The position numbers and the translations under genes are program-made. The notes beneath the pieces are model-generated. The model was given only the letters and a program-made list of their open reading frames with translations, was not told the DNA's origin and made no database searches. From a virus: a stretch of 52,263 nucleotides of DNA. Within the stretch, counting starts at the first letter, position 1; the number at the start of each line of letters is the position of its first letter. The DNA lies in IMG/VR virus record IMGVR_UViG_3300013094_000069, positions 1 to 52,263 of that record; one strand, given 5' to 3'. This document shows, piece after piece, positions 7,447 through 19,500 of this stretch.

Positions 7447-10400
7447 ATGGCACAGAACACACGTCAAACAAATCTTTTAGTACAGCAGGACTGGACAAAA
7501 GTCTACCAATCGTTCACTAACGCAGATTTTACAAGTTACGACTTTGAAACTTTGCGTTCAACTATGATGAATTATCTGCAGAATTACTATCCAGATACAT
7601 TCAATGATTGGATTGAAAGCAGTGAATACGTTGCTTTAATTGACTTAATTGCATTCCTTGGACAAAGTTTAGCATTTCGCACTGATTTAAATTCACGTGA
7701 AAATTTCTTAGATACTGCACAAAGACGTGACAGTATATTGAAACTTGCTCGTATGTTGAGCTATAATCCTCAACGTACAAATAGTGCCAGTGGACTAATA
7801 AAAATTGACAGTATAAAAACAACTGAATCAGTATACGATAGTTTTGGTAATAACCTTGCAAATTCAACAATCCATTGGAATGACAATACCAATGATAATT
7901 GGCTTGAACAATTTACTAACATTTTAAATGCTTCATTGGTGTCGGCACAGGCTATCGGCAAACCTGCAAACAGCCAATTGATTTCGGGTATTCAAACAGA
8001 TGAATACACGATTAATCTAAATACAAATTCATTGCCGCTTGCACCGTTTAGTGTAACAGTACAAGGTACATCAACAAATTTTGAAGCTGTAAGTGCAACA
8101 TCATTGGGCCAAACATACATTTACGAAAAAGATCCAACAATGTCTGGACAATTTAACGTATTGTACAGAAATGATAACAATGGAAATAACAGCAATAACA
8201 CAGGATTTTTTGTTTACTTTAAACAAGGTAGTCTACAAGCCGCGGACTTTACAATTACCAATGCTGTGCCAAACAATTATGTAGCAATATCAACAAACAA
8301 TATCAATCAAACTGATAATTGGTTATATGTGTTAGATGTTAATAAAAATCCTACTACATTGTGGACTGAAACTCCTGCATTGCAGGGCATTAATGTTATA
8401 TACAATCAATTAACAAATAAAAATTTATATCAATTGAATTCGCAAGCCGGCGACCAAGTTAACATTGTATTTGGTGATGGCAGTTTTTCAAATATACCAA
8501 GTGGTGCTTTTAGATTTTATTTCAGAGCCAGTAACGGTTTGAGTTATACTATCAATCCTGATGACATGAGCTCAGTGGTGATTGCGTTTAATTATATTGG
8601 CGCAAACAATTCACAACAAGTTTTAACTATCACTGCAAGTTTAAAATACACAGTAACCAATGCAACTGCCGCACAGTCATTGGATAGCATTAAAACAAAT
8701 GCTCCGCAACAGTATTATACACAAAACCGTATGATTACTGCGGAAGATTATAATATTTTTCCACTGACTAATTTCAGTAGTATTCAAAAAATTAAAACTG
8801 TAAACCGTACTAGCTCAGGTGTTAGTTTATATCTTGACCAATTGGACCCAACTGGTAGTTACAGTAGTACAAATATATTTTGTGATGATGGTATTTTATA
8901 TGCTAATACCATAGTAAATTCATCAACGTTTAATTTTTTAAGCACCAATGACGTTTATTCTGCTATCTACAACGATATTGTTCCAATTATTAATTCAGTG
9001 GAAATGCGTAATTACTATTATGCTAACTACCCTAGATTTAATTCTCCAGCTACAAATGTAACATTCAGTCAAGTAAGCTCGTCTACTTCTTCAAGTTCGG
9101 GATACTTGCAGGTCAGTGGTACAACCCAACAAGTTGGTCCTGGTATTACAGGTAATTTGCAATATGTAAACACAGGTGCAAGTTTATTGTTTACTGCTCC
9201 GGCTGGATATTACTTTGATGCACAAAATAATATTAAATCTGGCACTCCAACAGTGAATGGCGACCGTACTAGTTTTTATGCTTCAGTTACTAGTGTAGTG
9301 CCAAACAGCAATGAGTATGCAACACCATCGTTGGTTAACTTTGGTACAGTAGTTCCTTCTGGTGCATTATTGTCGGACAGTGATCTTGATTGGAATTATT
9401 GTATTATTCCGCCGTATAAAAATGATTTAACTACCGGATTGATTTCTACTATCATTACACAAATTAATGCAAAAGTTAACTTTGGGTTAACTTATGATCA
9501 AGTTGATCAAACTTGGGTTAATATACCTCCAGCAAGCATCGGCTCTAACAGCACATGGCTATTAAAATTTGTTTATAGTCAAGGTACATATACTGTAAGC
9601 AGTAAAATTTTACAGTATATTTTTGCTAGTGCTGGTGAAACTAATTTCTATTTTGACCCTACTGTTCGTGTTTACGATTCTATTACTGGTCGTACCATAA
9701 CAGATATTATTAAAATTTTAAAAATAAACACACAACCAAATTCATCATATCCAATGGGAGTTGATGTTGCATGGCAAGTATATGATACAATAACAGATCC
9801 GTCAGGATATGCTGACACTGACAGAGTTGTAGTTCGTATGCCTACTACACAGTTAGATGGTGTGCCAGATAATCCTGATTTATATACAACTGTTGCTGGA
9901 GTATCAACTTCACGTAATGGACTATATTTCCAGTGGCAACATAACAGCCCAAGTAGAAGTAGAATAGATCCTACTCCTATTAATATCATGGATGTGTATA
10001 TTTTAACTGCTGACTATGCCACAAGTTATTTAGAGTGGATTCAAGATATCACTGGCACAGTAGAAGAACCTACATTACCAACCAGTGGTAGTTTAGAAGT
10101 TGCTTATAGTACATTAGATAATTACAAAGCAGTAAGTGACACACTAGTTTACAATCCTGCACAATTTAAACCATTGTTTGGATCTAAAGCTGAATCAAGT
10201 CTACAAGCACGTTTCCAAGTGGTTATTAACCCAGCGTCAAGTATTACGCCAAATGAAATAAAGAGTCAGATGATTGCGGCAATTAACAAATACTTTGACT
10301 TATCTAATTGGGACTTTGGCGACACATTTTATTTCAGTGAACTTGCTGCATACTTGCATACAAGTCTAGCTCCAAATTTAGCAAGCGTAGTAATTGTTCC

Positions 10401-10557
10401 GGCTAATACTGATTTAGTGTTTGGTAATTATTTCCAAATTAATTCAGAGCCATGGGAAATTATAACCAGTGCTGCAACAGTAAATGATATCGATGTAGTA
10501 ACTGCTGTAACCGCAGCACAATTAAATCTAGGCAATCCCTTAGTAGGAACTTATTAA
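7447..10557 (+). CDS. gp6: Baseplate wedge protein gp6-like
   Basis: This 1036-residue wedge protein forms the continuous ring of the baseplate inner part. The N-terminus is diagnostic: YDFETLRSTMMNYLQNYYPD, then WIESSEYVALIDLIAFLGQS, then FRTDLNSRENFLDTAQRR and ILKLARMLSYNPQRT. The middle shows the Baseplate-J-like pattern, with VNIVFGDGSFSNIPSGAFRF and MITAEDYNIFPLTNFSSIQK. The C-terminus has a gp6-type section ITPNEIKSQMIAAINKYFDL and SNWDFGDTFYFSELAAYLHT. It is much longer than T4 gp6 (660 aa); the extra length is mainly central beta-rich sequence. The stop overlaps the giant gene start (TAATG). Confidence 0.92.
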   Translation: MAQNTRQTNLLVQQDWTKVYQSFTNADFTSYDFETLRSTMMNYLQNYYPDTFNDWIESSEYVALIDLIAFLGQSLAFRTDLNSRENFLDTAQRRDSILKLARMLSYNPQRTNSASGLIKIDSIKTTESVYDSFGNNLANSTIHWNDNTNDNWLEQFTNILNASLVSAQAIGKPANSQLISGIQTDEYTINLNTNSLPLAPFSVTVQGTSTNFEAVSATSLGQTYIYEKDPTMSGQFNVLYRNDNNGNNSNNTGFFVYFKQGSLQAADFTITNAVPNNYVAISTNNINQTDNWLYVLDVNKNPTTLWTETPALQGINVIYNQLTNKNLYQLNSQAGDQVNIVFGDGSFSNIPSGAFRFYFRASNGLSYTINPDDMSSVVIAFNYIGANNSQQVLTITASLKYTVTNATAAQSLDSIKTNAPQQYYTQNRMITAEDYNIFPLTNFSSIQKIKTVNRTSSGVSLYLDQLDPTGSYSSTNIFCDDGILYANTIVNSSTFNFLSTNDVYSAIYNDIVPIINSVEMRNYYYANYPRFNSPATNVTFSQVSSSTSSSSGYLQVSGTTQQVGPGITGNLQYVNTGASLLFTAPAGYYFDAQNNIKSGTPTVNGDRTSFYASVTSVVPNSNEYATPSLVNFGTVVPSGALLSDSDLDWNYCIIPPYKNDLTTGLISTIITQINAKVNFGLTYDQVDQTWVNIPPASIGSNSTWLLKFVYSQGTYTVSSKILQYIFASAGETNFYFDPTVRVYDSITGRTITDIIKILKINTQPNSSYPMGVDVAWQVYDTITDPSGYADTDRVVVRMPTTQLDGVPDNPDLYTTVAGVSTSRNGLYFQWQHNSPSRSRIDPTPINIMDVYILTADYATSYLEWIQDITGTVEEPTLPTSGSLEVAYSTLDNYKAVSDTLVYNPAQFKPLFGSKAESSLQARFQVVINPASSITPNEIKSQMIAAINKYFDLSNWDFGDTFYFSELAAYLHTSLAPNLASVVIVPANTDLVFGNYFQINSEPWEIITSAATVNDIDVVTAVTAAQLNLGNPLVGTY

Positions 10558-13500
10558 TGAGTTTAGTAAATACAATTAATTTTTTACCAGAAGTATTTAG
10601 AACTTCTCCAAACCAAGCATTTTTAAATGCAACAATGGATCAGTTAACTGCTGACTCGGTTAATACACCATTGAATGGATATATTGGTCGTACTTTTAGT
10701 CCTACTTATAAATCTGGTGATAACTACGTTCCTGAAATAAATTCATTCCGTAAAAATTATCAACTTGAGCCTACTGTAGTAGTTAAAAACTCTGATGGAT
10801 CAGTTAAGTTCAAATCAACTTATATTGACCTGTTACATAACATTGGAAGCTCTGGCGGTGTTAGCAATAACGCACAAAGATTATTTGGATCTGAAAGTTA
10901 TAGTTACGATGGTAAATTTGATTATGATAAGTTTGTAAACTACTACAAGTACTATTGGTTGCCCAATGGTCCGTCAGCAATTAATGTTTATGCAGACCAA
11001 GTACCGTATACAGCAGACTATACAGTTACACGAAATATAGCCAATGGTGGTTACACGTTCAGTGGGCAAGGACAACAACCAAACACTCCTATTACACTGG
11101 CACGTGGCGGAACATACGAATTTAAAATTAATCAACCAGGATTCCAGTTCTGGATTCAAAATGCACCTGGTGTATCTGGTACAGCCACTGGATTGCCTAC
11201 TGTATCTACTAGACAAATTTTTGGTGTAACCAATAATGGTACTGATTCCGGAACTATCAGATTTAATGTGCCGTTAGCAACTGCACAAGATTTTTATAGT
11301 GGAATGACAATTGCTGGACCAACCAATGGAGTTGATGCTGCAACACAGGAATTTGGCTATACTGCAATACAAAATAAACTATTAAGCAGTTTCTTAGCAG
11401 AATATCCCACTGGCATAGATGGATTGAATAATCAACTAGCCGGTAAAAATATTGTTTTCCTTAATACCGGCACTAATGATGTCGATGATTCATTCTGGAC
11501 TACTCCTGCAGTTCCTGCTGGATTATCATCTATTGACATCAGTGATATTAGACCGGGCTATGTAATACCTACAGATACACGACGCAATGTTTGGACTATT
11601 CGTTTAATACCAGTTGATGCAAATAATTCTGATTATCTAATTCAATTGCATCCAACGTATACAATCAATCCCTCGCAAAAGATCTTTGTGCGTGCAGGGT
11701 TAACCTTTGCTTCTTTACAATTTTGGCTAAACAACAATTATTTGTATACTGCTGTGCCAGCAATAACAGCGGCTGCAGATTATTTGTACTATCAAGATAG
11801 CAGTAATCCCGGATTCTTTGGCGAAATTAAAATCGTTGATAATGTAGGAACACCAATTAATGTTACTACTGATATATTAGGAAAAAAAGGTTATACAAGT
11901 CCTAACGGGGTAATATTTACTAACGGTATTAAAATTGCATTTGACTCTACTGCATTGCCAAGCACTTATGCTAATAGCGAATATTATGTAGACGGCGTTG
12001 GTACTAGCATATCTTTAGTTCCTGTTGATCAATTGGTAGTCCCAGAATCATTTGGTACACAAATTGATGTAAATCCGGATTACGTTACTATTAATAGAAG
12101 TAGCCAAGATCGAAATGCATGGAGTAGATATAATCGCTGGTTCCACACAGACGCATTGGCCGCAACTGCAACATACAATCAAACTGCAATTGACTATGGT
12201 CCAAATATTCCGGCACGTAGACCAATTATTGAGTTTAATCCAAATTTACAATTGTTTAATTACGGTACTACTGCATTAGACAACGTAAACATTGTGATAT
12301 TTTCAAATCCCGTAGCAAACATAGTAAGCGGCGGAACATATACTATTTTGTCAGTTGGCACTACTAACTTTGTGAGTTTAGGTGCTGCCACAAATACCGT
12401 GGGCACTACATTTGTTGCTACTAGAAATGGATCATCAGGCGATGGCACTGGTACAACTACCACTGATGCATTTAATCAAGTTGAAGGACAAGCAACTGCA
12501 ACGGTAGACGGTGTTGCTGTTGCAAACGGTCAGCTTATTGTTTTTGCCAACGATTATGATATAAATGTAAAAAATAAAATATGGAAAGTTGTTATACAGG
12601 TTATAAATGCTGTTAACTTTATTACCTTAGTTAACACTGGCACATCAGTTACTGCTGGTACTAACATTCTTGCTTTGGATGGCGGCAATGCCGGAAATAG
12701 CTATCACTTTGACGGTACCAATTGGCACACATCACAGGAAAAAACTGTAATTAATCAAGCTCCATTATTTGACCTGGTAGACATAAATGGATATAGTTTT
12801 GGCGATACCACAGTATATCCAAACAGTACATTTGCAGGAACAAAAAACTTTGGATATCCTGTAGTTACCAGCGGCACAAATGATACAATTTTAGGATTCC
12901 CACTTCAATATCAGAATTTTGATAACATTGGTGATATTGTTTATAAAAATTATTACGATTCTGACACATTCAGTTATACAGAAAATAATTCAACAGTCAC
13001 TGTAAACTGCAACTCAGGATACTTTGCTGTTAATAGTGGCACATCTGTAACTAAAGAAAACAATTGGGTCGCTAATGTTGAACCCACTGAACAATACCAG
13101 GTGTTCACAAAATTCTTTGATGGTACTACATTAACAATACCTGAGTCTCCATCTATATATCCTGTTAATAATACAGTTGCCGCAGGTGATTATGCTTTTA
13201 TTCAAGTTGACGTATTACCAAATACTACAGAAACTTCAATACCATATGTAAAAGTTTCATTGAACAACACTATATTAACCGCAGGCACCGATTATAATTT
13301 AATTACATTTGGTGTTTATTATGTAGTTCAATTAATGACTTTACCAACAGTTGGTGACAAGATTGATGTGCAAATTTACAGCGATAGTGTGAGCACATTA
13401 GGCTACTATGAAGTTCCTAAGAATCTAGACCAGAATCCTTTAAACGAAGCATTTCCAACAATTACACTTGGTCAATTAAGAACTCACTATACCAAGTTAA

Positions 13501-16500
13501 TTGAAAACTATTCCGGTACAACACCAACTCAGGATACTTACTTAAAGTCACAAGGTGGTACTATTACCACTCACAGTAGTCCTGTGATTTATGCATCAAC
13601 ATTTTTAAATGACCCAACAGTTAATTTTATAAATGGCATAACACTAGCAAGAAAAGAATACAATAGATTTAAAAATAAGTTTTTAATGCTGTGTGCATCT
13701 TTATCTACATTGGATTATAGTAATCCTGTTAGTGGTGTTGATACAATTTTACAAAGTATAAATCTAGTTAAGAACAATAGTTTCCCTTGGTATTACAGTG
13801 ATATGGTACCACAAGGAGGTTCTTACAGTACAATCACTTACAATATATTAAATGCAAATCAGACTCAGTACGAAATTAATTCATTATTTGACAATACAGT
13901 ATTAAGCAATCGTGCGGTATTGGTGTATTTAAATAATGTACAATTAACAGTTAATATTGATTATACATTTAGCCAAGTGACTCCTTCGATTAATATAACA
14001 AAGGCATTGACAGTTGGTGATGTATTAACTATCAGAGACTACTCAAACACTGACGGAAATTACATTCCTGAAACTCCTAGTAAATTAGGATTGTATCCAA
14101 CGTTTGTACCAAGCATATACGTTGATAATACATATCTAAAACCCACTACTGTAATTTTAGGACACGACGGCTCCAAGACTCCGGCGTTTGGTGATTTTAG
14201 AGATCAGTATTTGCTTGAGCTTGAGCGTAGAATTTACAATAATATTAAAACTGATTATAGTACAAATGAAATTGATCGTTATGATATTATACCAGGACGT
14301 TTCAGAAAAACTGATTATTCACTTAGTGAATTCACACAGTTATTAACTCAAAATTTCCTACAGTGGTCTGGAGCAAATAGAGTAGACTACTCTACCAACA
14401 GTTGGTACAACGCAAATAATCCATGGGCATGGAACTATGCTTATTCTCCAGACACAATTGATGGATCTAAGTTACAGGGCTATTGGAGAGCAGTATATCA
14501 ATATTTCTACGACACAGATACTCCTAATATAAGTCCATGGGAAATGTTGGGTTTTGGTAGTGCGCCTTCGTGGTGGATAACACGTTATGGCCCAGCACCT
14601 TATACAAAAGGAAACAGTACACTATGGGACGATTTAGAAGCTGGTTACATTTGGAATAATGGAAGTCCTTATAATGATAAGAGATTTGCTAGACCAGGTC
14701 TAAGCAAAATTATTCCTGTTGATAACTATGGTAATCTATTAGATCCAAGTGCAATTCCTTTATCAACACAAACATTAAACGGATATTCATCTGCAGATTT
14801 TGCAGTTGGGCACCAAGGCCCAGTTGAAACAGCCTGGAGAAACAGCAGTGATTTCCCATATGCTTTGCAACAGGCATTTGCATTGGCTAAGCCAGCTCAG
14901 TATTTTTCAACACAAATTGACACTTCGTTATTGTACAAGAATCCAATAACTGAACAATTCAGCACAGTTAACAATAACAAAATTAATCCAATGGTGTTAA
15001 ACGTAAATGGTGATAGTACCTCAGGTACTACCAAGCGTACCAGCGGTTATATTAACTGGATTGGCGATAGCATTAAGAATCTCGGAATTGATCCAGTATC
15101 TGTTCTTAATAATTACTTTTCAAATTTCTTTGTACAATTAAGTTATAAAGTAGGTGGATTCACTGATAAGAAAATATTAACAGTTAGTGCAGAACAAACT
15201 ACACCAAGTTCAACTAATGCTGGTGTTATTATTCCCGATGAGAATTACAAAATATATCTAAGTAAGTCTGTACCAATTAGCACAGCCACATATAGTGCAG
15301 TTATTGTAGAAAAGACATTAAGTGGGTATAGCGTAAGCGGATATGACCTTGGAAATCCATTCTTTACAATCATTCCAAGTTCTATTAACAATAACAATAC
15401 TTTGTTAACCAGCAATGGCGTATCAGCACCTATATACCGTGACTCATCTAATACAATGTCTTCGGTTGCATACGGAACAGAATTTGCAAACGTACAGCAA
15501 GTAGTAGACTTCTTAGTAAGTTATCAACGATACCTAAGTCTACAAGGATTTGTGTTCACTGAGTATAACACAGATCTTCAAAGACAACAGGACTTTGTAT
15601 TAAGTGCTGAAGAATTTTTGTACTGGAGCCAACAAGGATGGGGTAGTGGTACTATTATTGTTCTAAACCCAATCACTACTAGTTTAGAATTAGTATCGTC
15701 ATACACAGTAGTAGATGAAATTACAAATGATGTTAACGGCAGTCGGTTAGCAGATCAAAACTTTAATCCTATACGCACACACGTAGTAAGCGTACTGCGT
15801 GACAGCGTGTTTTTAGCTGAATATAACAATCCGTGGAATGTATTTAAATTAACAGTAGTTGATGGCACAAGTGTATGCTTTGCTAAATTTAATCTAGTTC
15901 AATATGAACACACATTGCTATTTGATAATGTTGATGACTTTGGTGATATCATATATGTTCCTAGTCAGGGTACTAGACAATTTAGATTAAAACTAAGTGG
16001 ACACAAAACTGGAGCATGGACAGGTATGCTGTCTGCACCTGGCTACGTATACAGCAATCCCACTATTCTACAGTTTAAAACTGATTATGATTATAAAATG
16101 GGTGATATTGTTGAGTTTGGCAGCAATTACTATACTGCACCAATGGATATACCTGCTAGTGACAAGTTTAATATCACACAATGGACACCAATTCTAGCAT
16201 CAGACATACAAACAGGATTATTGCCAAGTCTGGGCTACAATGCACAAAAATTTGAAAATTATTATGATGTTGATGTTCCTCCCCAGGAAGAAGACCTACA
16301 GCTATACAGCGCAGGATTAATTGGCTTCAGAGAACGTCCTTACTTGACTGATCTTGGTATTACTATTCCGAATCAAACTAAATTCTATCAAGGATATATC
16401 AAGCAAAAAGGATCATTGAATTCTATTTTAGCTTTAACTAAAGCAGATTTTGAAAATGTTCAGTCATCAATTACAACCTATGAAGAATGGGCATTTTTAG

Positions 16501-19500
16501 CTGGCAAGTACGGTGACTTAAATCAAATTCAATTCAATGAATTTATTTTAGACCAATCAGTGTTTACTACTAATCCAGTTGCATTTACGTATTCGCCAAC
16601 TTATGCAACTGGTAACATTCTAGTAGATTTAAGTTCTGCAAATATCTATAACTCTAGCAATTTGTCTAGTTCAATAACATCTATATACGATAACAGAACT
16701 GACAACAAATATATTACAGATTTGCCAACAGCAGGTTTTGTTAATTTCAATGACATTAACTCAACATTGTTTAACATAGCTGATGCAACACCCGCTGATG
16801 TATTAAACATTGGGGTTGGACACAAACTATGGGTTGCTAAAAATTCATCAGATAACTGGGACGTATTAAGAGTTACAGAAACAAACTTAGTGGCAACAAC
16901 ACTAGCCTATACTTTAAATTCATATGCACAATTGATATTCAATGGCGCACATGCATTTGAAGCTGGTGATTCGTTAGTACTAACAAACTTTAATACCACA
17001 TACGGTAATTACAACGGAGTTTATTCAGTAATTAGTGTTCCTAATAGTGTATCTGTTATTATAAACATATCACCAGCTGCTGGAAATAATTTATTGTACT
17101 TGGTACAAAATAGTCCAGTTACTGCAACAGGCACAGTATATTCATTGGACTCACTGGTAACTAATTCGTTTGCCAATGTAACGGCACTTAAACCATTGAA
17201 TGGTTGGAGAGACAACGATAGACTATGGGTTAATAATGCCACAAAGAATGGTTGGGGAGTTTATACATATAGCCGTCCATGGTTAGCAAATGCTGTAACA
17301 CATTTAACTGCAAACACAGCAGTATCAAATTCATTCTTTGGTAATGTTGTAAAAATAAACCACCATAATGATACTATATATGTCGGAAATCCCATTCGCG
17401 GCAATGTGCAATCATTTGCAAATGTAAATGGTACATATACTGCATCAACCACATTGTCAAACGCAAATCCAACGTTTGGGTACGGTATAGCCAGTAAAGG
17501 CAATATTACTGTAGTCAGTGCACCACAGGTTGGTAATGTCCATGTGTATTACAATAACTCGCATGTACAAATGATTCATTCACCAAATGCATCGGGACAG
17601 TTTGGATATAGCATTTCAATGAGTGATGATCAACATTGGTTGTATGTTTCAGAACCAGTGTCTGATTATATTCAAGCCTACTGGACTGCAAATGTTGATT
17701 CAACAGTAAATTATACTAGTGTTGCTTCTATTCACTGCGGTGTAAATAATTTCATACAAACTGTTGTCACTAACGGCAATGGTAATATATTGATTGCTGG
17801 ATCTCCGGTTAGTTCTTCACCTAGCCAATCAATCAATGGCAATGTTTATGTATACAAACAATCAGGAAGTGGATTAACTGCAACATACACATTATCACAA
17901 ACAATAACCAGCCAGTATCAAAATAAAAATGCTGGATTTGGATATAGTATTGCAGTTGATTATACTGGTGGCAATGTGTTTATTGGTGCGCCTGGATCTA
18001 CACAATCGGGCGTATTAGCGGGACAAATTGAACGTTATGTTCTAAACAGTGGAACTTATTCTTTTAAAGAATACATTGCACATCCGTTTGGCAATGTGTC
18101 AGCCAGTAACTTCGGAGCAACAGTGGCTGTAAATGGCCCAGGTAATTTAGTAGTAGTTTCTGCAACTGGTGCAAAAGGCCACGAAGAAACTACATTTGAT
18201 AATAATTTATTATTAATTGATGAAGGATCAACAATATTTGTAGATGCTGTTTATCACAGCGGAGCTGCTTACATTTACGAACCTATTATTGATCAGACAA
18301 TTTCTAATAACCTAGGAAACTTTACATTTACACAAGAGCTCGAGTCGCAGGTTATCACTGGCGACCAATTTGGCTACGCAGTTGATGTATCATATGGTAC
18401 CATTGCTGTTACTAGCCCTGGAGCAAATCATAATAGTGGTAATGTTGAAATTTTCCATAATCCTAACCAATTGCCAGTATGGACACTAACTAGGTCTGAA
18501 ACTCCACAAGTTGATATTGACACAGTTAATCGAACATTTATCTATAACAAAACAAATAACAATATATTAGCGGCGTTAGATTACATTGATCCTAAAAAAG
18601 GAAAATTGTTAAATGCTATAGACAAGGATATTGATTTTAAATTAGAAAATGACCCTGCTGTTTATAACGCAGGATCGTCGGCGACAAACACTGACATACA
18701 TTGGGGGCCTACACAAGTTGGTAGAATTTGGTGGGATTTGAGTTCTGTTAGATACGTTGAATATGAACAAGATGAATTAATTTATCGATTAACAAACTGG
18801 GGATCAACCTTCCCTGGCAGTAAAATTAATGTTTACCAGTGGGTGGAGAGTACAGTATTACCGAGCCAGTATGTAAACAACGGTGGTACTGGAACCCCAT
18901 TACATCCAAAAGACACAGAATATTGTACTTACGGATATGTTGATCAAGTTGGTAATGTACACTTAACTTATTATTTCTGGGTAACCAACTTAGATACTGT
19001 TTATCCTGGAAAAACAAATAGTGTAATCAGCATTATTGCTGGAATTGAAAATCCACAAAGTCAGGGTATTCCGTACTCAACAGTATTGCGTGATGATACA
19101 GTTGCATTATATAACGTCAACAATCTATTAACAGGACAAAATAGTGTAGTCCACTTGGAAAAACGTACAGTTGATTCAGGACTAATACACAGTGAGTATG
19201 CGCTAGTTCAAGAAGGAAATCCTGCTAGTCAAATACCTAACGTATTATTAAGTAAATTAATTGATAGTTTATCCGGCGAAGATGCAGCTGGCAATCTGGT
19301 GCCAGATCCTGCACTTACACCTGCACAAGCATATGGCATTAGCATTAAACCAAGACAAGGTATGTTTATCAACAACCAATTGGCGCTAACAAATTATATA
19401 CAACTGGTTAACAAAGTATTAGCATCTTATCCAATCGCTGAACGTAAAGTTTTAACATTAATGAACAGCAGTGAGCCAATCCCAGCTGCTAATTCGGGTG